Program-made: the position numbers and the translations under genes
Source of the DNA: Arthrobacter sp. PvP023
GTDB taxonomy: Bacteria; Actinomycetota; Actinomycetes; Actinomycetales; Micrococcaceae
Assembly: GCF_017832975.1 (NCBI RefSeq)
Contig: NZ_JAFIBI010000001.1
Span: 4,642,870 to 4,706,869, forward strand
Length of the DNA stretch: 64,000 bases
Reading direction: 5' to 3'
Notes under the pieces: generated by a model
What the model was told of the DNA's origin: nothing
The model's input: only the letters and a program-made list of their open reading frames with translations
The model's database searches: none
In this document: positions 1 to 9,543 of the stretch, one piece after another
How positions within the stretch are numbered: the stretch's first letter is position 1
Layout: each line of letters starts with the position of its first letter

Positions 1-199
1 CTACCCATTCATCGCGGGTCATGACGGCACACGGGCCGTTGAGACGGGTGCCTGAGTCGTCACGGCACAGGAAATCGGGAACCACCTGATGGAAGAAGGC
101 GGGGTCGCGGAAATGCTTCATGGCGCTGGTCAGCAGCAGGGCGCTCATGGCAGCCGCTGAGAGTCTCTGTGTGGCCCGGGCGGACCAGGTGAATGGCAT
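1..199 (-). CDS. DoxX-like membrane protein, N-terminal part, cut by window edge
   Basis: The reverse strand reads without a stop from an ATG at 199 to the window edge. The predicted peptide contains TSAMKHFRDPAFFHQVVPDFL-type sequence, which resembles the first periplasmic loop of DoxX/DoxD-family small integral membrane proteins (helix, then HFRDPAFF..VP). Only about 66 residues are visible, so the remaining helices cannot be checked. A second in-frame ATG at 149 is an alternative start. The gene is divergent from the ABC exporter, with 88 bp between the two starts. The family assignment rests on one recognisable segment and is therefore moderate. Confidence 0.55.
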   Translation of the reverse strand, partial: MPFTWSARATQRLSAAAMSALLLTSAMKHFRDPAFFHQVVPDFLCRDDSGTRLNGPCAVMTRDEWV

Positions 200-287
200 G
201 GATCCATGCAACCACAGCCGCGGACAGCCCGGTAAACGGGACTTTCCGCCCATGTCAGGAGCCACAGCGCGGCGTAGCTTGTTGACT

Positions 288-1196
288 ATGAGCAGCGTGG
301 TGGAAATGACCGGCGTCGTCAAGCGCTTTGGAACGGTGACTGCCCTCGACGGGCTCGACTTCAACGTGGCGGCGGGCGAGGTTCACGGCTTCCTGGGTCC
401 CAACGGGTCCGGCAAGTCCACCACGCTGCGGCTTCTGCTCGGCATGCTGCGTGCCAACTCGGGCTCGATTCGGGTGCTGGGCCTGGATCCCTGGCACGAT
501 GTTGCCGCGCTGCACCGCCGGCTGGCGTACGTGCCCGGGGACGTTGCCTTGTGGCCGAACCTGACCGGCGGAGAAGTGATCGACCTGCTGGGGCGCCTCC
601 AGGGCGGACAGGACCGCGGCCGGCGGGACCGGCTGCTGCAGACCTTCGACCTCGACCCCACCAAGAAGTCGCGCACGTATTCCAAGGGCAACCGGCAAAA
701 AGTTGCCCTGGTGGCGGCCTTGGCCACCGACGCCGAGCTCTTCCTCCTGGACGAGCCCACCAGCGGGCTGGACCCGTTGATGGAAGACGCCTTCCGCGGG
801 TGCGTGCGTGAGCTGCGGGCGCAGGGCCGCACGATCCTGCTGAGCAGCCACATCCTGAGTGAGGCCGAAGCGCTTTCGGACAGGGTCAGCATCATCCGCG
901 CCGGCCGGGTGGTGGAGTCCGGGCCGCTCGAGCAGCTGCGGCACCTGACCCGGACGTCGGTCACGGCCGACGTCGCGCGCGTGCCAGCCGGCTTGGATCT
1001 CCTGCCCGGCGTCCACGACGTCCTGGTGTCGGACCACCGTGTAAGCGCCCAGGTGGACCCCGCGGCACTGGGCCCGTTCCTGCAGGCCCTGACGGCCGCG
1101 GGGCTGCACGCCCTGACCAGCCACCCTCCCACGCTGGAGGATCTGTTCCTGCGCCACTACGGCCCCGCCGGATCGCTCGAATCGGCACGGCGATGA
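288..1196 (+). CDS. ABC transporter ATP-binding protein
   Basis: This is the cytoplasmic ATPase of an exporter (303 aa). It has a Walker A motif GPNGSGKST near residue 40, the variant signature YSKGNRQKV in place of LSGGQ, Walker B LFLLDEPTSGLDP and the switch histidine in SSHILSE. The YSKGN signature is seen in actinobacterial ATPases that pair with large polyketide-antibiotic-exporter-like permeases, which is the neighbour here. I chose the ATG at 288 because MSSVVEMTGVVKRFG begins the conserved domain. In-frame ATGs at 120 and 252 would only add a low-complexity leader that overlaps the divergent DoxX-like gene. The stop overlaps the permease start by 4 bp. Confidence 0.9.
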   Translation: MSSVVEMTGVVKRFGTVTALDGLDFNVAAGEVHGFLGPNGSGKSTTLRLLLGMLRANSGSIRVLGLDPWHDVAALHRRLAYVPGDVALWPNLTGGEVIDLLGRLQGGQDRGRRDRLLQTFDLDPTKKSRTYSKGNRQKVALVAALATDAELFLLDEPTSGLDPLMEDAFRGCVRELRAQGRTILLSSHILSEAEALSDRVSIIRAGRVVESGPLEQLRHLTRTSVTADVARVPAGLDLLPGVHDVLVSDHRVSAQVDPAALGPFLQALTAAGLHALTSHPPTLEDLFLRHYGPAGSLESARR

Positions 1197-2830
1197 CCCG
1201 CACCGCCGAGGCCCACACCGCGACGACCCGTGCCTCAACGACCGGAACGCTGTCCGGCACCGGCGTTATGGTCCGGCTCGCGCTCCGGCGGGACCGGTGG
1301 ATGCTGCCGCTGTGGATCCTGGGCTTCGCCATCATTGCCTACTCGACCGCAGCGGCCGGGGCAGGGCTGTACCCGGACGAGCCCAGCCGGGTGGCAGCCG
1401 CCACCGCGCTGAACGCCACGGCGTCCATGGTGGCGCTGTTCGGGCGGATCTACGATCCTGCCTCGCTCGGTGCCCTTTCGCTCATCAAATACACCGCCTT
1501 CATGACAGCCATCCTGGCCGTGCTCATGGTCATCCTCACCATCCGGCACACACGGGGGGACGAGGAAAGCGGGCGGCTGGAACTCCTCGGCGGCGGACGG
1601 CTGGGACGGGACGCACCGCTGGTGTCCGCGCTGGCCATCAGCTTTGCAACCAGCATCCTCACCGGGCTGCTCTCGGCGGCCGCGCTTGCCGTCGGCGGCC
1701 TGCCCGGCAGCGGATCACTGGCCTTCGGGCTGGGCTGGGCCGCCACCGGGATGGCCTACAGCACCGTGGCAGCTGTGGCGGCGCAGGTGACGGCAAGCGC
1801 CCGGGCGGCCACCGGGTTCAGCATCGGGGTCATTGCCGTGACCTACGGGCTGCGCGCGGTTGGCGACCTCGCCGAACCCGGCCCGTCGGTCTGGTCCTGG
1901 CTCTCGCCCATCGGGTGGAACCAGCAGATCCGGGCCTACGCCGGCGACCACTGGTGGGTCCTTTCGTTGCCGCTGGCCCTCTGCGCAGCCCTTGTCCCTG
2001 TTGCGTTTTTCCTGCGGGGCCGCCGCGACCTCGGCGCCGGACTGCGTGATGAGCGGCCCGGCCCTGCCCGCGGCAAGCTCTCCGGCGTCCTGGGGCTCGC
2101 CGTGCGCCTGCAGTACCGCGTCCTGGTGGCGTGGGGTGTGGCGTTTGTCCTCTTCGGGGTGGTGATCGGCTCGCTCGTCGGCAACGTGGCGGATTTCCTG
2201 ACGTCGCCGGGCGCCCAGGACCTGATGCGGGCGCTGGGCGGCCCGCAGGCCCTCACCGACGCGTTCCTCGCAGCCGAGATCAGCATCATGGGGATACTCG
2301 CGGCGGCCTACGGCATCTCGGCCGCCAACCATCTCCGCAGCGAGGAATCGGCGGGGCATACCGAGGCCCTGCTGGGCACGGCCACCACCCGCATCCGCTG
2401 GGCGGGCAGCCACTACGCCGTGGCCTTGGCCGGCGTCGGGCTGCTGCAACTGCTGACCGGAGTCTCCATCGGCATCGGGGCCGCGGCCGCCGTCAACGAT
2501 GCCGGACTGGTGGCCCGGTGCACCGTGGCGGCCCTGGCCCAGATTCCGGCGGCGTGGGTGCTGACCAGTGCGGCCCTGGCGGTGTTCGGCTGGGTACCCC
2601 GGATGACAGCGGCCGTCTGGGTGCTCCTGCTGGGACTCATTGCACTGGGTGAATTCGGCGTGCTCTGGAATGCCCCGGAATGGCTGATGGACCTCTCGCC
2701 GTTCCGGCATACCCCGCTGCTCCCGGTGGACGCGGAGGGAATTCCGGCGCTGGTGGCCCTCACGGCGGCGGCGGCACTGCTCGGCGCACTGGGTTTCGCG
2801 GGATGGCGGCGGCGCGACCTTGCCGCCTGA
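1193..2830 (+). CDS. ABC exporter permease, polyketide-antibiotic-exporter-like
   Basis: This is a large integral membrane permease (545 aa) translationally coupled to the ATPase by an ATGA overlap. The sequence alternates long hydrophobic segments with short loops and appears to be two similar halves of about six helices each; each half has an N-terminal helix followed by a long soluble loop. This architecture matches the COG3559 family (TnrB3-like putative exporters of polyketide antibiotics). The real substrate cannot be read from sequence. No biosynthetic genes adjoin, so a general drug or lipid efflux role is as plausible as antibiotic export. Confidence 0.85.
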   Translation: MTRTAEAHTATTRASTTGTLSGTGVMVRLALRRDRWMLPLWILGFAIIAYSTAAAGAGLYPDEPSRVAAATALNATASMVALFGRIYDPASLGALSLIKYTAFMTAILAVLMVILTIRHTRGDEESGRLELLGGGRLGRDAPLVSALAISFATSILTGLLSAAALAVGGLPGSGSLAFGLGWAATGMAYSTVAAVAAQVTASARAATGFSIGVIAVTYGLRAVGDLAEPGPSVWSWLSPIGWNQQIRAYAGDHWWVLSLPLALCAALVPVAFFLRGRRDLGAGLRDERPGPARGKLSGVLGLAVRLQYRVLVAWGVAFVLFGVVIGSLVGNVADFLTSPGAQDLMRALGGPQALTDAFLAAEISIMGILAAAYGISAANHLRSEESAGHTEALLGTATTRIRWAGSHYAVALAGVGLLQLLTGVSIGIGAAAAVNDAGLVARCTVAALAQIPAAWVLTSAALAVFGWVPRMTAAVWVLLLGLIALGEFGVLWNAPEWLMDLSPFRHTPLLPVDAEGIPALVALTAAAALLGALGFAGWRRRDLAA

Positions 2831-2889
2831 ACGCTGCGCCGGCGCGACGCTGCGGCGGCGCAGGATGAACGGTGCGCAGGCGCGGGCCG

Positions 2890-3789
2890 TCAGCTGACGG
2901 GATGACTTCTTTCGGACAGCCGGGCCAGCACCTGCGCCGGCCGGTTGCTGGTGATCTCGTGGATTCCCAGCTCCTGGCACAGGGCCACGTCCTGATCCGA
3001 GTCCACGGTCCACACCCTGAACCTGCGGCCGGAATCCATCCAGCGTTTCACGGTGCGGGCGTGCTGGCGGACATAGTCGATACCCGGTCCGGCCAGCCGT
3101 ACTTCGCAGTCATTCAGGATGCGTTCGCCCTCCACCTGGGCTGCACGCATCACGTTCGCCAACGCCCCGCCGGTGATGACTCCCAGTCCCAGTTCCTCAC
3201 GTATTTCCTCCGCGTTGACGTCATCCACCAGCTGGCAGACGAACTCGGCCGGAACGCTCCTGAGCAGGTGCTTCACGGAGTCCGGGCTGAAGCTCATGAA
3301 CGAGACACTGACGTTGTCCACCTTTGAGGTGCCGGGATCCCAGCCCTCGGCTGCCAGCACTTCCAGCACCCGGTCCTCCAACTGGAGCAGGTAGGGGCTG
3401 GGGTGCTTGAGTTCGATGGCCAGCCCGATGTCCCGGCCCGCCGCGCGGAGGATGTCCAGCAGCTCCGGCAGCGTCAGGAGCTGATCAGACTTCCCGCCGT
3501 ACTCTAGGGGAATCCTGGCGCCCTTCCAGGAGGAGAAATCCAGCAGCCGCAGTTCATCGAGCGTCCGGTCGGCCACGGGGCCGGTGCCGTCCGAGGTGCG
3601 GTCCAGGTTCGCGTCATGCAGCAGGACCACGTGCTGGTCCCGGGTGAGGTGGACGTCGCATTCCACGCCGTCGGCGCCGTCCGCGATGGCCTGGAGATAA
3701 GCTGCCCGGGTGTGCTCGGCAAAGGCGGCGCTGGCTCCCCGGTGGGCGTAGACCAGCGGCCGGGAGGACACGGACTCGTCGGTAGTCAT
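2890..3789 (-). CDS. glycerophosphodiester phosphodiesterase
   Basis: This 299-aa enzyme has a GDPD TIM barrel and hydrolyses glycerophosphodiesters to glycerol 3-phosphate and an alcohol. The N-terminus carries the HRG motif (VYAHRGASA), the metal-binding ECD pair (GVECDVHLTRD) and the catalytic HD (LLHDANLDRT). A GIDYVRQHARTVKRWMDSG segment and a VWTVDS strand close the barrel. The usual ENT triplet reads EHT here, a conservative variation. There is no signal peptide, so it is probably cytoplasmic. It converges with the ABC exporter operon and is divergent from the DUF445 gene 50 bp away. Confidence 0.92.
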   Translation of the reverse strand: MTTDESVSSRPLVYAHRGASAAFAEHTRAAYLQAIADGADGVECDVHLTRDQHVVLLHDANLDRTSDGTGPVADRTLDELRLLDFSSWKGARIPLEYGGKSDQLLTLPELLDILRAAGRDIGLAIELKHPSPYLLQLEDRVLEVLAAEGWDPGTSKVDNVSVSFMSFSPDSVKHLLRSVPAEFVCQLVDDVNAEEIREELGLGVITGGALANVMRAAQVEGERILNDCEVRLAGPGIDYVRQHARTVKRWMDSGRRFRVWTVDSDQDVALCQELGIHEITSNRPAQVLARLSERSHPVS

Positions 3790-3839
3790 GGTGACACGTT
3801 AGCGGACACCCGCGACGAATGCGGGACTAGGCTGGGCAC

Positions 3840-5183
3840 ATGCAGGTGAACAGTGAACAAACCACCCGTCCCGCTGCAGCGAGGCCCGCGCAGGCCGCCG
3901 GCCCACCCGCTGCCGGGGCCGCCGTCGGACCTGCCCGTCCGGGCAGTGATACGGAAAAAGCCGCCGCGCTGCGGAAGATGAAACTCCTGGCACTGGGCCT
4001 CCTGATTGTCATGGCGGTGATTTTCGTCGTCGCCTTCGCCCTGCAAAAGCAGTACCCGTGGCTGGAATACGTGCGGGCTGCGGCGGAAGGCGGCATGGTG
4101 GGCGCCCTCGCGGACTGGTTTGCCGTGACCGCGCTGTTCAAGTACCCCATGGGGATCAAGATCCCGCACACGGCCATCATCCCGCGCCGCAAGGACCAGA
4201 TCGGTGCGTCGCTGGGCGAGTTCGTGGAGACGAACTTCCTCTCCGAACAGGTTGTGCAGGAAAAGCTCGCGTCAGTGGACATCGCGCGGAAGGCCGGCGC
4301 GTGGCTGTCCGGCCCCGGCGGCCCCGAGCGCGTGGCCAAGGAGGGCGCTGCCGTCATCCGCGGCGCGTTCAAGGTATTGAACGACGACGACGTCCAGGCC
4401 GTGATCGAGTCAATGGTCCGCAAGCACCTGCTCTCTCCGCCGTGGGGGCCTCCGGTGGGCAGGCTCGCCGAGCGGATTTTCGCCGACGGGCACCACCACA
4501 CCCTGGTGGACCTGTTGGTGGACCGGACCGTGGACTGGGTCAGGGACAACCACGAAACCGTCAGCAGGCTGGTGTCGGACCGGTCACCGCAATGGGTGCC
4601 GCAGTTCGTGGACGGACTTGTCGGAGACAAGGTCTACGTGGAAATCCTCAAGTTCACCAAGGCCGTGCAGGCAGATCCGCAGCACCAGGTGCGGCAGTCA
4701 ATCGACACCTATCTCGCGTCGCTCGCGCAGGACCTGCAGCACGATCCGGTGATGATCGCCCGGGCCGAAGGCATCAAGGCGCAGGTGCTGGGCGACCCCG
4801 AGGTGCGGGAACTGGCATCCCGCACGTGGGGCACCATCAAAGCGGCGCTGCTTGGCGCCGTCGACGATCCGCACAGCGAACTGACCGTCAAGTTCAAGGC
4901 GGCCGTGCACGACTTCGGCACACGCCTGGTGGTGGACCCCGAACTGGCGGGCAAGGTCAACGCGTGGATCGGCGACGCCGCGGGCTACCTGGTGAAGACG
5001 TACCGCTCGGACATCGCCGGCGTGATCACGGATACGGTGGCGCGCTGGGATGCCGAGGAAACCTCGCAGAAGATCGAACTGCAGGTGGGCAAGGACCTGC
5101 AGTTCATCCGGATCAACGGCACGGTGGTGGGCGCCCTGGCCGGGCTGGCCATCTTCACGCTGGCGCACCTGGCCTTCGGCTGA
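3840..5183 (+). CDS. DUF445 family membrane protein
   Basis: The 447-aa protein has an Ala/Pro-rich N-terminal tail of about 40 residues, a transmembrane segment (LLALGLLIVMAVIFVVAFAL) and the conserved DUF445 entry AAEGGMVGALADWFAVTALFKYPMG. A long, mostly helical soluble region follows, and a second transmembrane helix sits at the C-terminus (VVGALAGLAIFTLAHLAF). This two-anchor layout is typical of the YjiN/DUF445 family, whose function is not established. It is a single gene, convergent with narK, with 16 bp between the two stops. Confidence 0.9.
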   Translation: MQVNSEQTTRPAAARPAQAAGPPAAGAAVGPARPGSDTEKAAALRKMKLLALGLLIVMAVIFVVAFALQKQYPWLEYVRAAAEGGMVGALADWFAVTALFKYPMGIKIPHTAIIPRRKDQIGASLGEFVETNFLSEQVVQEKLASVDIARKAGAWLSGPGGPERVAKEGAAVIRGAFKVLNDDDVQAVIESMVRKHLLSPPWGPPVGRLAERIFADGHHHTLVDLLVDRTVDWVRDNHETVSRLVSDRSPQWVPQFVDGLVGDKVYVEILKFTKAVQADPQHQVRQSIDTYLASLAQDLQHDPVMIARAEGIKAQVLGDPEVRELASRTWGTIKAALLGAVDDPHSELTVKFKAAVHDFGTRLVVDPELAGKVNAWIGDAAGYLVKTYRSDIAGVITDTVARWDAEETSQKIELQVGKDLQFIRINGTVVGALAGLAIFTLAHLAFG

Positions 5184-5199
5184 CCCCCCAAGCGCGAAG

Positions 5200-6423
5200 C
5201 TACGCGGGCACGGCCTTTGCCCTGGTCCGGCCCTGCACGGCGAAGACCGTGAAGCCCAGCGCCACGATGGCCGTGACCACGAGCAGAAGCAGCCCGATCG
5301 AGTAGCTGTGGGTGGCGGCGTCGTACGTTGCCCCCATCACCAGCGGCGGAAAGTAGCCGCCCAGTCCGCCCGCCGCACTGACCACTCCGCTGATGCTGCC
5401 CACCTTCCCGTGCGGGGCCAGCACGCCCACCCAGGCGAACACCCCGCCCGTCCCCAGCCCCAGGGCCGCCGCCATGGCGACGAATGTCAGGCCGGCGGGG
5501 ACCTCGCCGTCGGGTTGCAGGTTCACCACCCACGCAAGAAGGGCGACGGCGGTGAGCGAGGTGATCACCACCGGTTTGGGCCCGAGCTTGTCCGCGAGCA
5601 CGCCGCCCACCGGCCGGGCCAGGACTGCCGCGAGGGCGAAGCCTGCCGTGCGGGCGCCGGCGCCGCTGGGATCGAAGCTGTACACGTCCCGCAGGTAGGT
5701 GGGCAGGTACGTGGCGAAGGAGACGAAGCCGCCAAAGACGACCGCGTAGAGGAAGCACATCTTCCAGGTGACCGGTGTCTTGGCTGCGTCCAGGAGCTTG
5801 GGCAGCACGGGGGCGTTGCTTCGGCTCCAGCCCGGGGATTCCTTCATCAGGAACCAGACCAGGGCCGCCATCACGGCGAGGACGCCGGCGATCAGCAGGT
5901 GCGTGGGGAAGTATCCGATTCCGGCGACGAGCCGGGGATTCAGGAAGGCGGCCAGCGCCGTTCCGCCCATGCCGGCACCAAAAACGCCGGTGGCGAAGCC
6001 CCGCCGGGACGGCTCGTACCAGCCGCTCACAAAGGGGATTCCGACGGCGAACACGGTTCCGGCGACGCCCAGCAGCAGGCCGGCGCCCAGCACCAGCGGG
6101 AAGGAGCGCAAGGTGCCGCCGAGGGACACAAGCAGGATCGGCAGGATGGAGGCGAGCAGCACGAAGGTGAACATTGCCCGGCCGCCGTACTTGTCGGTCA
6201 GCGTGCCGACGACGATCCGCCCGAGTGAGCCGACGAACACCGGCATGGCCACCAGGACCCCCGTGGTGGCCGGGTTGAGCTGCAGGTTCTGCGTATAGAA
6301 GGCACCGAGGGTGGCCACGGAGTTCCAGGCCCAGAAGCCTGCCACGGACGCCGCGGTGGCCAGGATCAGGTTCCGGGTCTGGCCCGCGGGCGCGGACGTG
6401 GGGGGAGGCACGGATCCGGCCAT
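5200..6423 (-). CDS. narK: NarK-type nitrate/nitrite MFS transporter
   Basis: This major facilitator protein (407 aa, about 12 helices) is predicted to exchange nitrate and nitrite across the membrane. The nitrate/nitrite porter signature is visible in GIPFVSGWYEPSRRGFATG followed by VFGAGMGGTALAAF, and an MFS loop motif GRIVVGTLTDKYGGR follows helix 2. It is the last gene of the nar operon: its ATG shares one base with the narI stop (TGATG), so it should be co-translated with the reductase. It is a single-domain NarK rather than a NarK1-NarK2 fusion, so antiport versus proton symport cannot be decided from this. Confidence 0.93.
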   Translation of the reverse strand: MAGSVPPPTSAPAGQTRNLILATAASVAGFWAWNSVATLGAFYTQNLQLNPATTGVLVAMPVFVGSLGRIVVGTLTDKYGGRAMFTFVLLASILPILLVSLGGTLRSFPLVLGAGLLLGVAGTVFAVGIPFVSGWYEPSRRGFATGVFGAGMGGTALAAFLNPRLVAGIGYFPTHLLIAGVLAVMAALVWFLMKESPGWSRSNAPVLPKLLDAAKTPVTWKMCFLYAVVFGGFVSFATYLPTYLRDVYSFDPSGAGARTAGFALAAVLARPVGGVLADKLGPKPVVITSLTAVALLAWVVNLQPDGEVPAGLTFVAMAAALGLGTGGVFAWVGVLAPHGKVGSISGVVSAAGGLGGYFPPLVMGATYDAATHSYSIGLLLLVVTAIVALGFTVFAVQGRTRAKAVPA

Positions 6424-7250
6424 CAGCGGTTCCTCGTGTCCCGGTCGCGGGTACCGACGGCGGACCAGCCGCGTCGGGCTGCCGTACCTTTGGTCCCTGG
6501 GCTGCCTGCGCCCGTGGTCTGACGGTCCCGGTCCCGCGAGCGGTACACGATGTAGGGGCGGAAAAGGTAGTGCAGCGGCGCGGTGAAGGCGTGGACCAGC
6601 CGGGTAAACGGCCAGATGACGAACAGCGCCATGCCCACCAGGGTGTGCAGGTGGAAGGAGAACGGCGCCCCGGCCATGGCCGCGACATCCGGCTGGAGGA
6701 CGAACAGCGAACGGAACCAGGGCGCCACTGTCTCGCGGTAATTGTGCCCGTGCTCACCCTCGAAAACGCTGGCCAGGGTGGTCCAGAGGCCGAACACGAT
6801 GGCGGCGGTAAGCACCACGTACATGGCCTTGTCGTTCGTGGTGGTGGCCATGAACACGGGCCCGGAGGTGCGGCGGCGGTAGATCAGCAGGATGATGCCG
6901 CCAAGCGTCCCCACTCCCGCAATGCCGCCGACAAACAGGGCATTGAAGTGGTAGAAATCCTGGCTCATTCCCACCGCCTGCGTCCACGCCATCGGAATCA
7001 CCAGGCCGAAGAAGTGCCCGGCAATCACCGCCAGCAGCCCGAAGTGGAACAGCGGCGAGGCAATCCGGAGCAGCTTCGATTCGTACAGCTGGGAGGACCT
7101 GGTGGTCCAGCCGAACTGGTCGTACTTGTAGCGCCACACCAGGCCGCCCACCAGCACCACCACCATGACGTACGGCAGGACGCCCCAGAGCACGGTGTCC
7201 AGTGCGGAGATTTCGACGGCGGATCCGGGCTCAGCTTCGAATGCCGGCAT
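6423..7250 (-). CDS. narI: respiratory nitrate reductase gamma subunit
   Basis: This 275-aa cytochrome b membrane subunit takes electrons from menaquinol and passes them to NarH. It has five hydrophobic helices. Histidines that could ligate haem b lie in the SPLFHFGLLAVIAGHFFG helix and the FHLHTLVGMALF helix. The C-terminal 45 residues are hydrophilic, rich in Arg and Gly, and longer than in most NarI proteins. The start lies 2 bp after the narJ stop and the stop overlaps narK by one base. Confidence 0.95.
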   Translation of the reverse strand: MPAFEAEPGSAVEISALDTVLWGVLPYVMVVVLVGGLVWRYKYDQFGWTTRSSQLYESKLLRIASPLFHFGLLAVIAGHFFGLVIPMAWTQAVGMSQDFYHFNALFVGGIAGVGTLGGIILLIYRRRTSGPVFMATTTNDKAMYVVLTAAIVFGLWTTLASVFEGEHGHNYRETVAPWFRSLFVLQPDVAAMAGAPFSFHLHTLVGMALFVIWPFTRLVHAFTAPLHYLFRPYIVYRSRDRDRQTTGAGSPGTKGTAARRGWSAVGTRDRDTRNR

Positions 7251-7252
7251 GG

Positions 7253-7873
7253 TCAGGTTCCCTTCACGGGCAGGAGTCGCGGATCGTAGGGGTCCAGGCC
7301 CACGGCTTCGGTGGGCGGGCCGTAGCCGGCCATCCGCATCACGGCCTGCTCGTCCGCGGGCGATTTCCCTGGCAGCGTGGCGCAGACGGCCTGCAGGATC
7401 CGGGCGTGCGGCATTTCGTCCCGCAGCAGCCCGAAGCGGAGCATCTCCAGGCTCGCCCGGAAACGGGTCAGCAGTTCCCGCCCGGCCGCCAGGTCCACCA
7501 CGGCGGCGAATTCCAGGACCATCGGCAGGTAGTCGGGCAGTTCACCGCGGGTGTCCACCAGGATGTCGCTTTGCCGGTAGGTCTTCTTGAAGTTGCCCAG
7601 CACCTCTCCGCGGCGCCGGGTGTCCCCGTCCGTCCAATAGCTCAGGTGCAGGGCGTGGCGCTTGCCGAGGTCGAATTCGCGGACGTAGTGCGCCTGCACC
7701 TCCATGAGGGGCGTGGATTCCAGCACGTCCAGCACCCCGGCGAAGTCAGCGCCGGCTCCGGGAAACTCTCCCAGTGCGTCCCGCATGAGCGGCACCCTGC
7801 CGATCAGTTCCTCGTCCGGGTAGGACAGGCACCAGGCCGCCGCAAGGTACACCACCTGCTGGCGCCGGCTCAC
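7253..7873 (-). CDS. narJ: nitrate reductase assembly chaperone NarJ
   Basis: This 206-aa cytoplasmic chaperone of the TorD/NarJ helical family binds NarG during molybdenum cofactor insertion. Characteristic segments are VVYLAAAWCLSYPDEEL near the N-terminus, YVREFDLGKRHALHLSYWTDGDTRRRG in the middle and LPDYLPMVLEFAA after it. Its ATG overlaps the narH stop by 4 bp and it is followed after 2 bp by narI, the usual GHJI order. Confidence 0.95.
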   Translation of the reverse strand: MSRRQQVVYLAAAWCLSYPDEELIGRVPLMRDALGEFPGAGADFAGVLDVLESTPLMEVQAHYVREFDLGKRHALHLSYWTDGDTRRRGEVLGNFKKTYRQSDILVDTRGELPDYLPMVLEFAAVVDLAAGRELLTRFRASLEMLRFGLLRDEMPHARILQAVCATLPGKSPADEQAVMRMAGYGPPTEAVGLDPYDPRLLPVKGT

Positions 7874-9543
7874 GGCTGCTCCCCCGCCGTATGTCTTTCG
7901 GGGAAAAGCCCCGGCGGCGCGCCGGTGCCGTCCCAGTTGAGCAGGTTCACCCGGCCGCGCAGGGTTGTTTCGCCTGGAGCCTCGCCTGAAGTTTGGCGGT
8001 CCTTCAGGGCGTTGAAGGTTTCCACCGCCACCGGAACGGGCCGGCCGCTGGCTTCGCCGAACGGGGAGGAATCCTGCATGCCGGGGCCGCCGCCGAAGTC
8101 CAGCGAGCAGCCCATCTCCTCCAGGTCGTGGGCCTGTTCCACATGCGCTTTGGGAATGACGTAGCGTTCCTCATACTTCGCGATCGCCATCAGCCGGTAC
8201 ATCTCGTACATCGTCTGCCCGTCCATGCCCACGGATTCGGGGATGGAGTCGTCGGGGTCGTTGCCCAGGCTGATGCCGCGCATGAACGAACGCATGGCAG
8301 CGAGCTTCTTCAGCACCGCGGTGACCCGGTCCGCGTCCCCGGCGGTGAAAAGTTCCGCGAGGTATTCCACCGGAATGCGCAGCGCGTCAATGGCGCCGAA
8401 CAGGTTGCCGGTGTCCTCGCCGTCGTGCCCCTGGTCCCGCAGGAGGTCCACCACGGGTGAGAGCGGCGGCACGTACCAGACCATCGGCATGGTCCGGTAT
8501 TCGGGGTGAAGCGGCAGCGCCACCTTGTAGACCTTGGCCAGGGCGTATACCGGCGAGCGCCGGGCGGCGTCGATCCAGTCCTCGGGGATGTTCTGGGCCC
8601 GGGCCTCGGCCTGGACGGCGGGGTCGTTCGGGTCCAGCAGCACGTCCATCTGGGCGTCGTAGAGTTCTTTCGGGTCGGTGACGGCCGCCGCGGCGGTGAC
8701 GGCGTCGGCGTCATACAGGAACAACCCCAGGTACCGCAGCCGGCCCACGCAGGTCTCCGAGCAGACCGTCGGCAGCCCTACCTCGACCCGCGGGTAGCAG
8801 AAGGTGCACTTCTCGGCCTTGCCCGTCTTGTGGTTGAAGTAGATCTTCTTGTACGGGCAACCGGTGACGCACTGCCGCCAGCCCCGGCACTTGTCCTGGT
8901 CCACCAGGACGATCCCGTCCTCCACGCGCTTGTAGATGGCGCCGGAGGGGCAGGAGGCCATGCAGGACGGGTTCAGGCAGTGCTCGCAGATTCGCGGCAG
9001 GTAGAACATGAAGGTCTGCTCGTACGCGAACTTGATCTTGTCCTCGGACTCGCGCCGGACCTTCTCCACGATGGGGTCCAGGTGGCCGTTCTCGACGGAT
9101 CCGCCCAGGTCGTCGTCCCAGTTCGCGGACCAGGTGATTTTCGTGTCCTTGCCGGTGATCAGGGACTTCGGCCGGGCCACCGGGAAGTCGTCGCCCAGCG
9201 GCGCGTCCACGAGGGTCTTGTAGTCGTAGGTCCACGGCTCGTAGTAGTCCTTGAGTTCGGGCTGGACGGGGCTGGCAAAGATCCCCAAGAGCTTCTTCAC
9301 CCGGCCGCCTGCCTTGAGCACCAGCTTGCCGCGCTTGTTCAGCACCCAGCCGCCGTGCCACCGCTCCTGGTCCTCGTAGCGGCGCGGGTAGCCCTGGCCG
9401 GGCCGGGTTTCCACGTTGTTGAACCAGACGTATTCGGTGCCCGCACGGTTGGTCCAGGCCTGCTTGCAGGTCACGGAACAGGTGTGGCAGCCGATGCATT
9501 TGTCCAGGTTCATGACCATGCCCATTTGAGCCATGACACGCAT
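7870..9543 (-). CDS. narH: respiratory nitrate reductase beta subunit
   Basis: This 557-aa electron-transfer subunit carries one [3Fe-4S] and three [4Fe-4S] clusters. Four cysteine groups are visible: CIGCHTCSVTC (residues 16-26), CEHCLNPSCMASC, CRGWRQCVTGC and the CTFC of the third ferredoxin motif. Tryptophan replaces one cysteine in CRGW, as expected for the [3Fe-4S] centre of NarH. The open frame extends far upstream inside narG. I placed the start at the ATG at 9543 because MRVMAQMGMVMNLDK is the family N-terminus and this ATG overlaps the narG TGA by one base. Confidence 0.96.
   Translation of the reverse strand: MRVMAQMGMVMNLDKCIGCHTCSVTCKQAWTNRAGTEYVWFNNVETRPGQGYPRRYEDQERWHGGWVLNKRGKLVLKAGGRVKKLLGIFASPVQPELKDYYEPWTYDYKTLVDAPLGDDFPVARPKSLITGKDTKITWSANWDDDLGGSVENGHLDPIVEKVRRESEDKIKFAYEQTFMFYLPRICEHCLNPSCMASCPSGAIYKRVEDGIVLVDQDKCRGWRQCVTGCPYKKIYFNHKTGKAEKCTFCYPRVEVGLPTVCSETCVGRLRYLGLFLYDADAVTAAAAVTDPKELYDAQMDVLLDPNDPAVQAEARAQNIPEDWIDAARRSPVYALAKVYKVALPLHPEYRTMPMVWYVPPLSPVVDLLRDQGHDGEDTGNLFGAIDALRIPVEYLAELFTAGDADRVTAVLKKLAAMRSFMRGISLGNDPDDSIPESVGMDGQTMYEMYRLMAIAKYEERYVIPKAHVEQAHDLEEMGCSLDFGGGPGMQDSSPFGEASGRPVPVAVETFNALKDRQTSGEAPGETTLRGRVNLLNWDGTGAPPGLFPERHTAGEQP

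Noticed and set aside
1715..3013. 432-aa reverse-strand open frame
   Set aside because: It lies opposite the ABC permease, is rich in Gly/Arg/Gln and has no motifs; it is a shadow of high-GC coding sequence.
4985..6757. 590-aa reverse-strand open frame across narK and narI
   Set aside because: It runs in another frame of narK and narI, which have intact motifs; codon bias is wrong for this frame.
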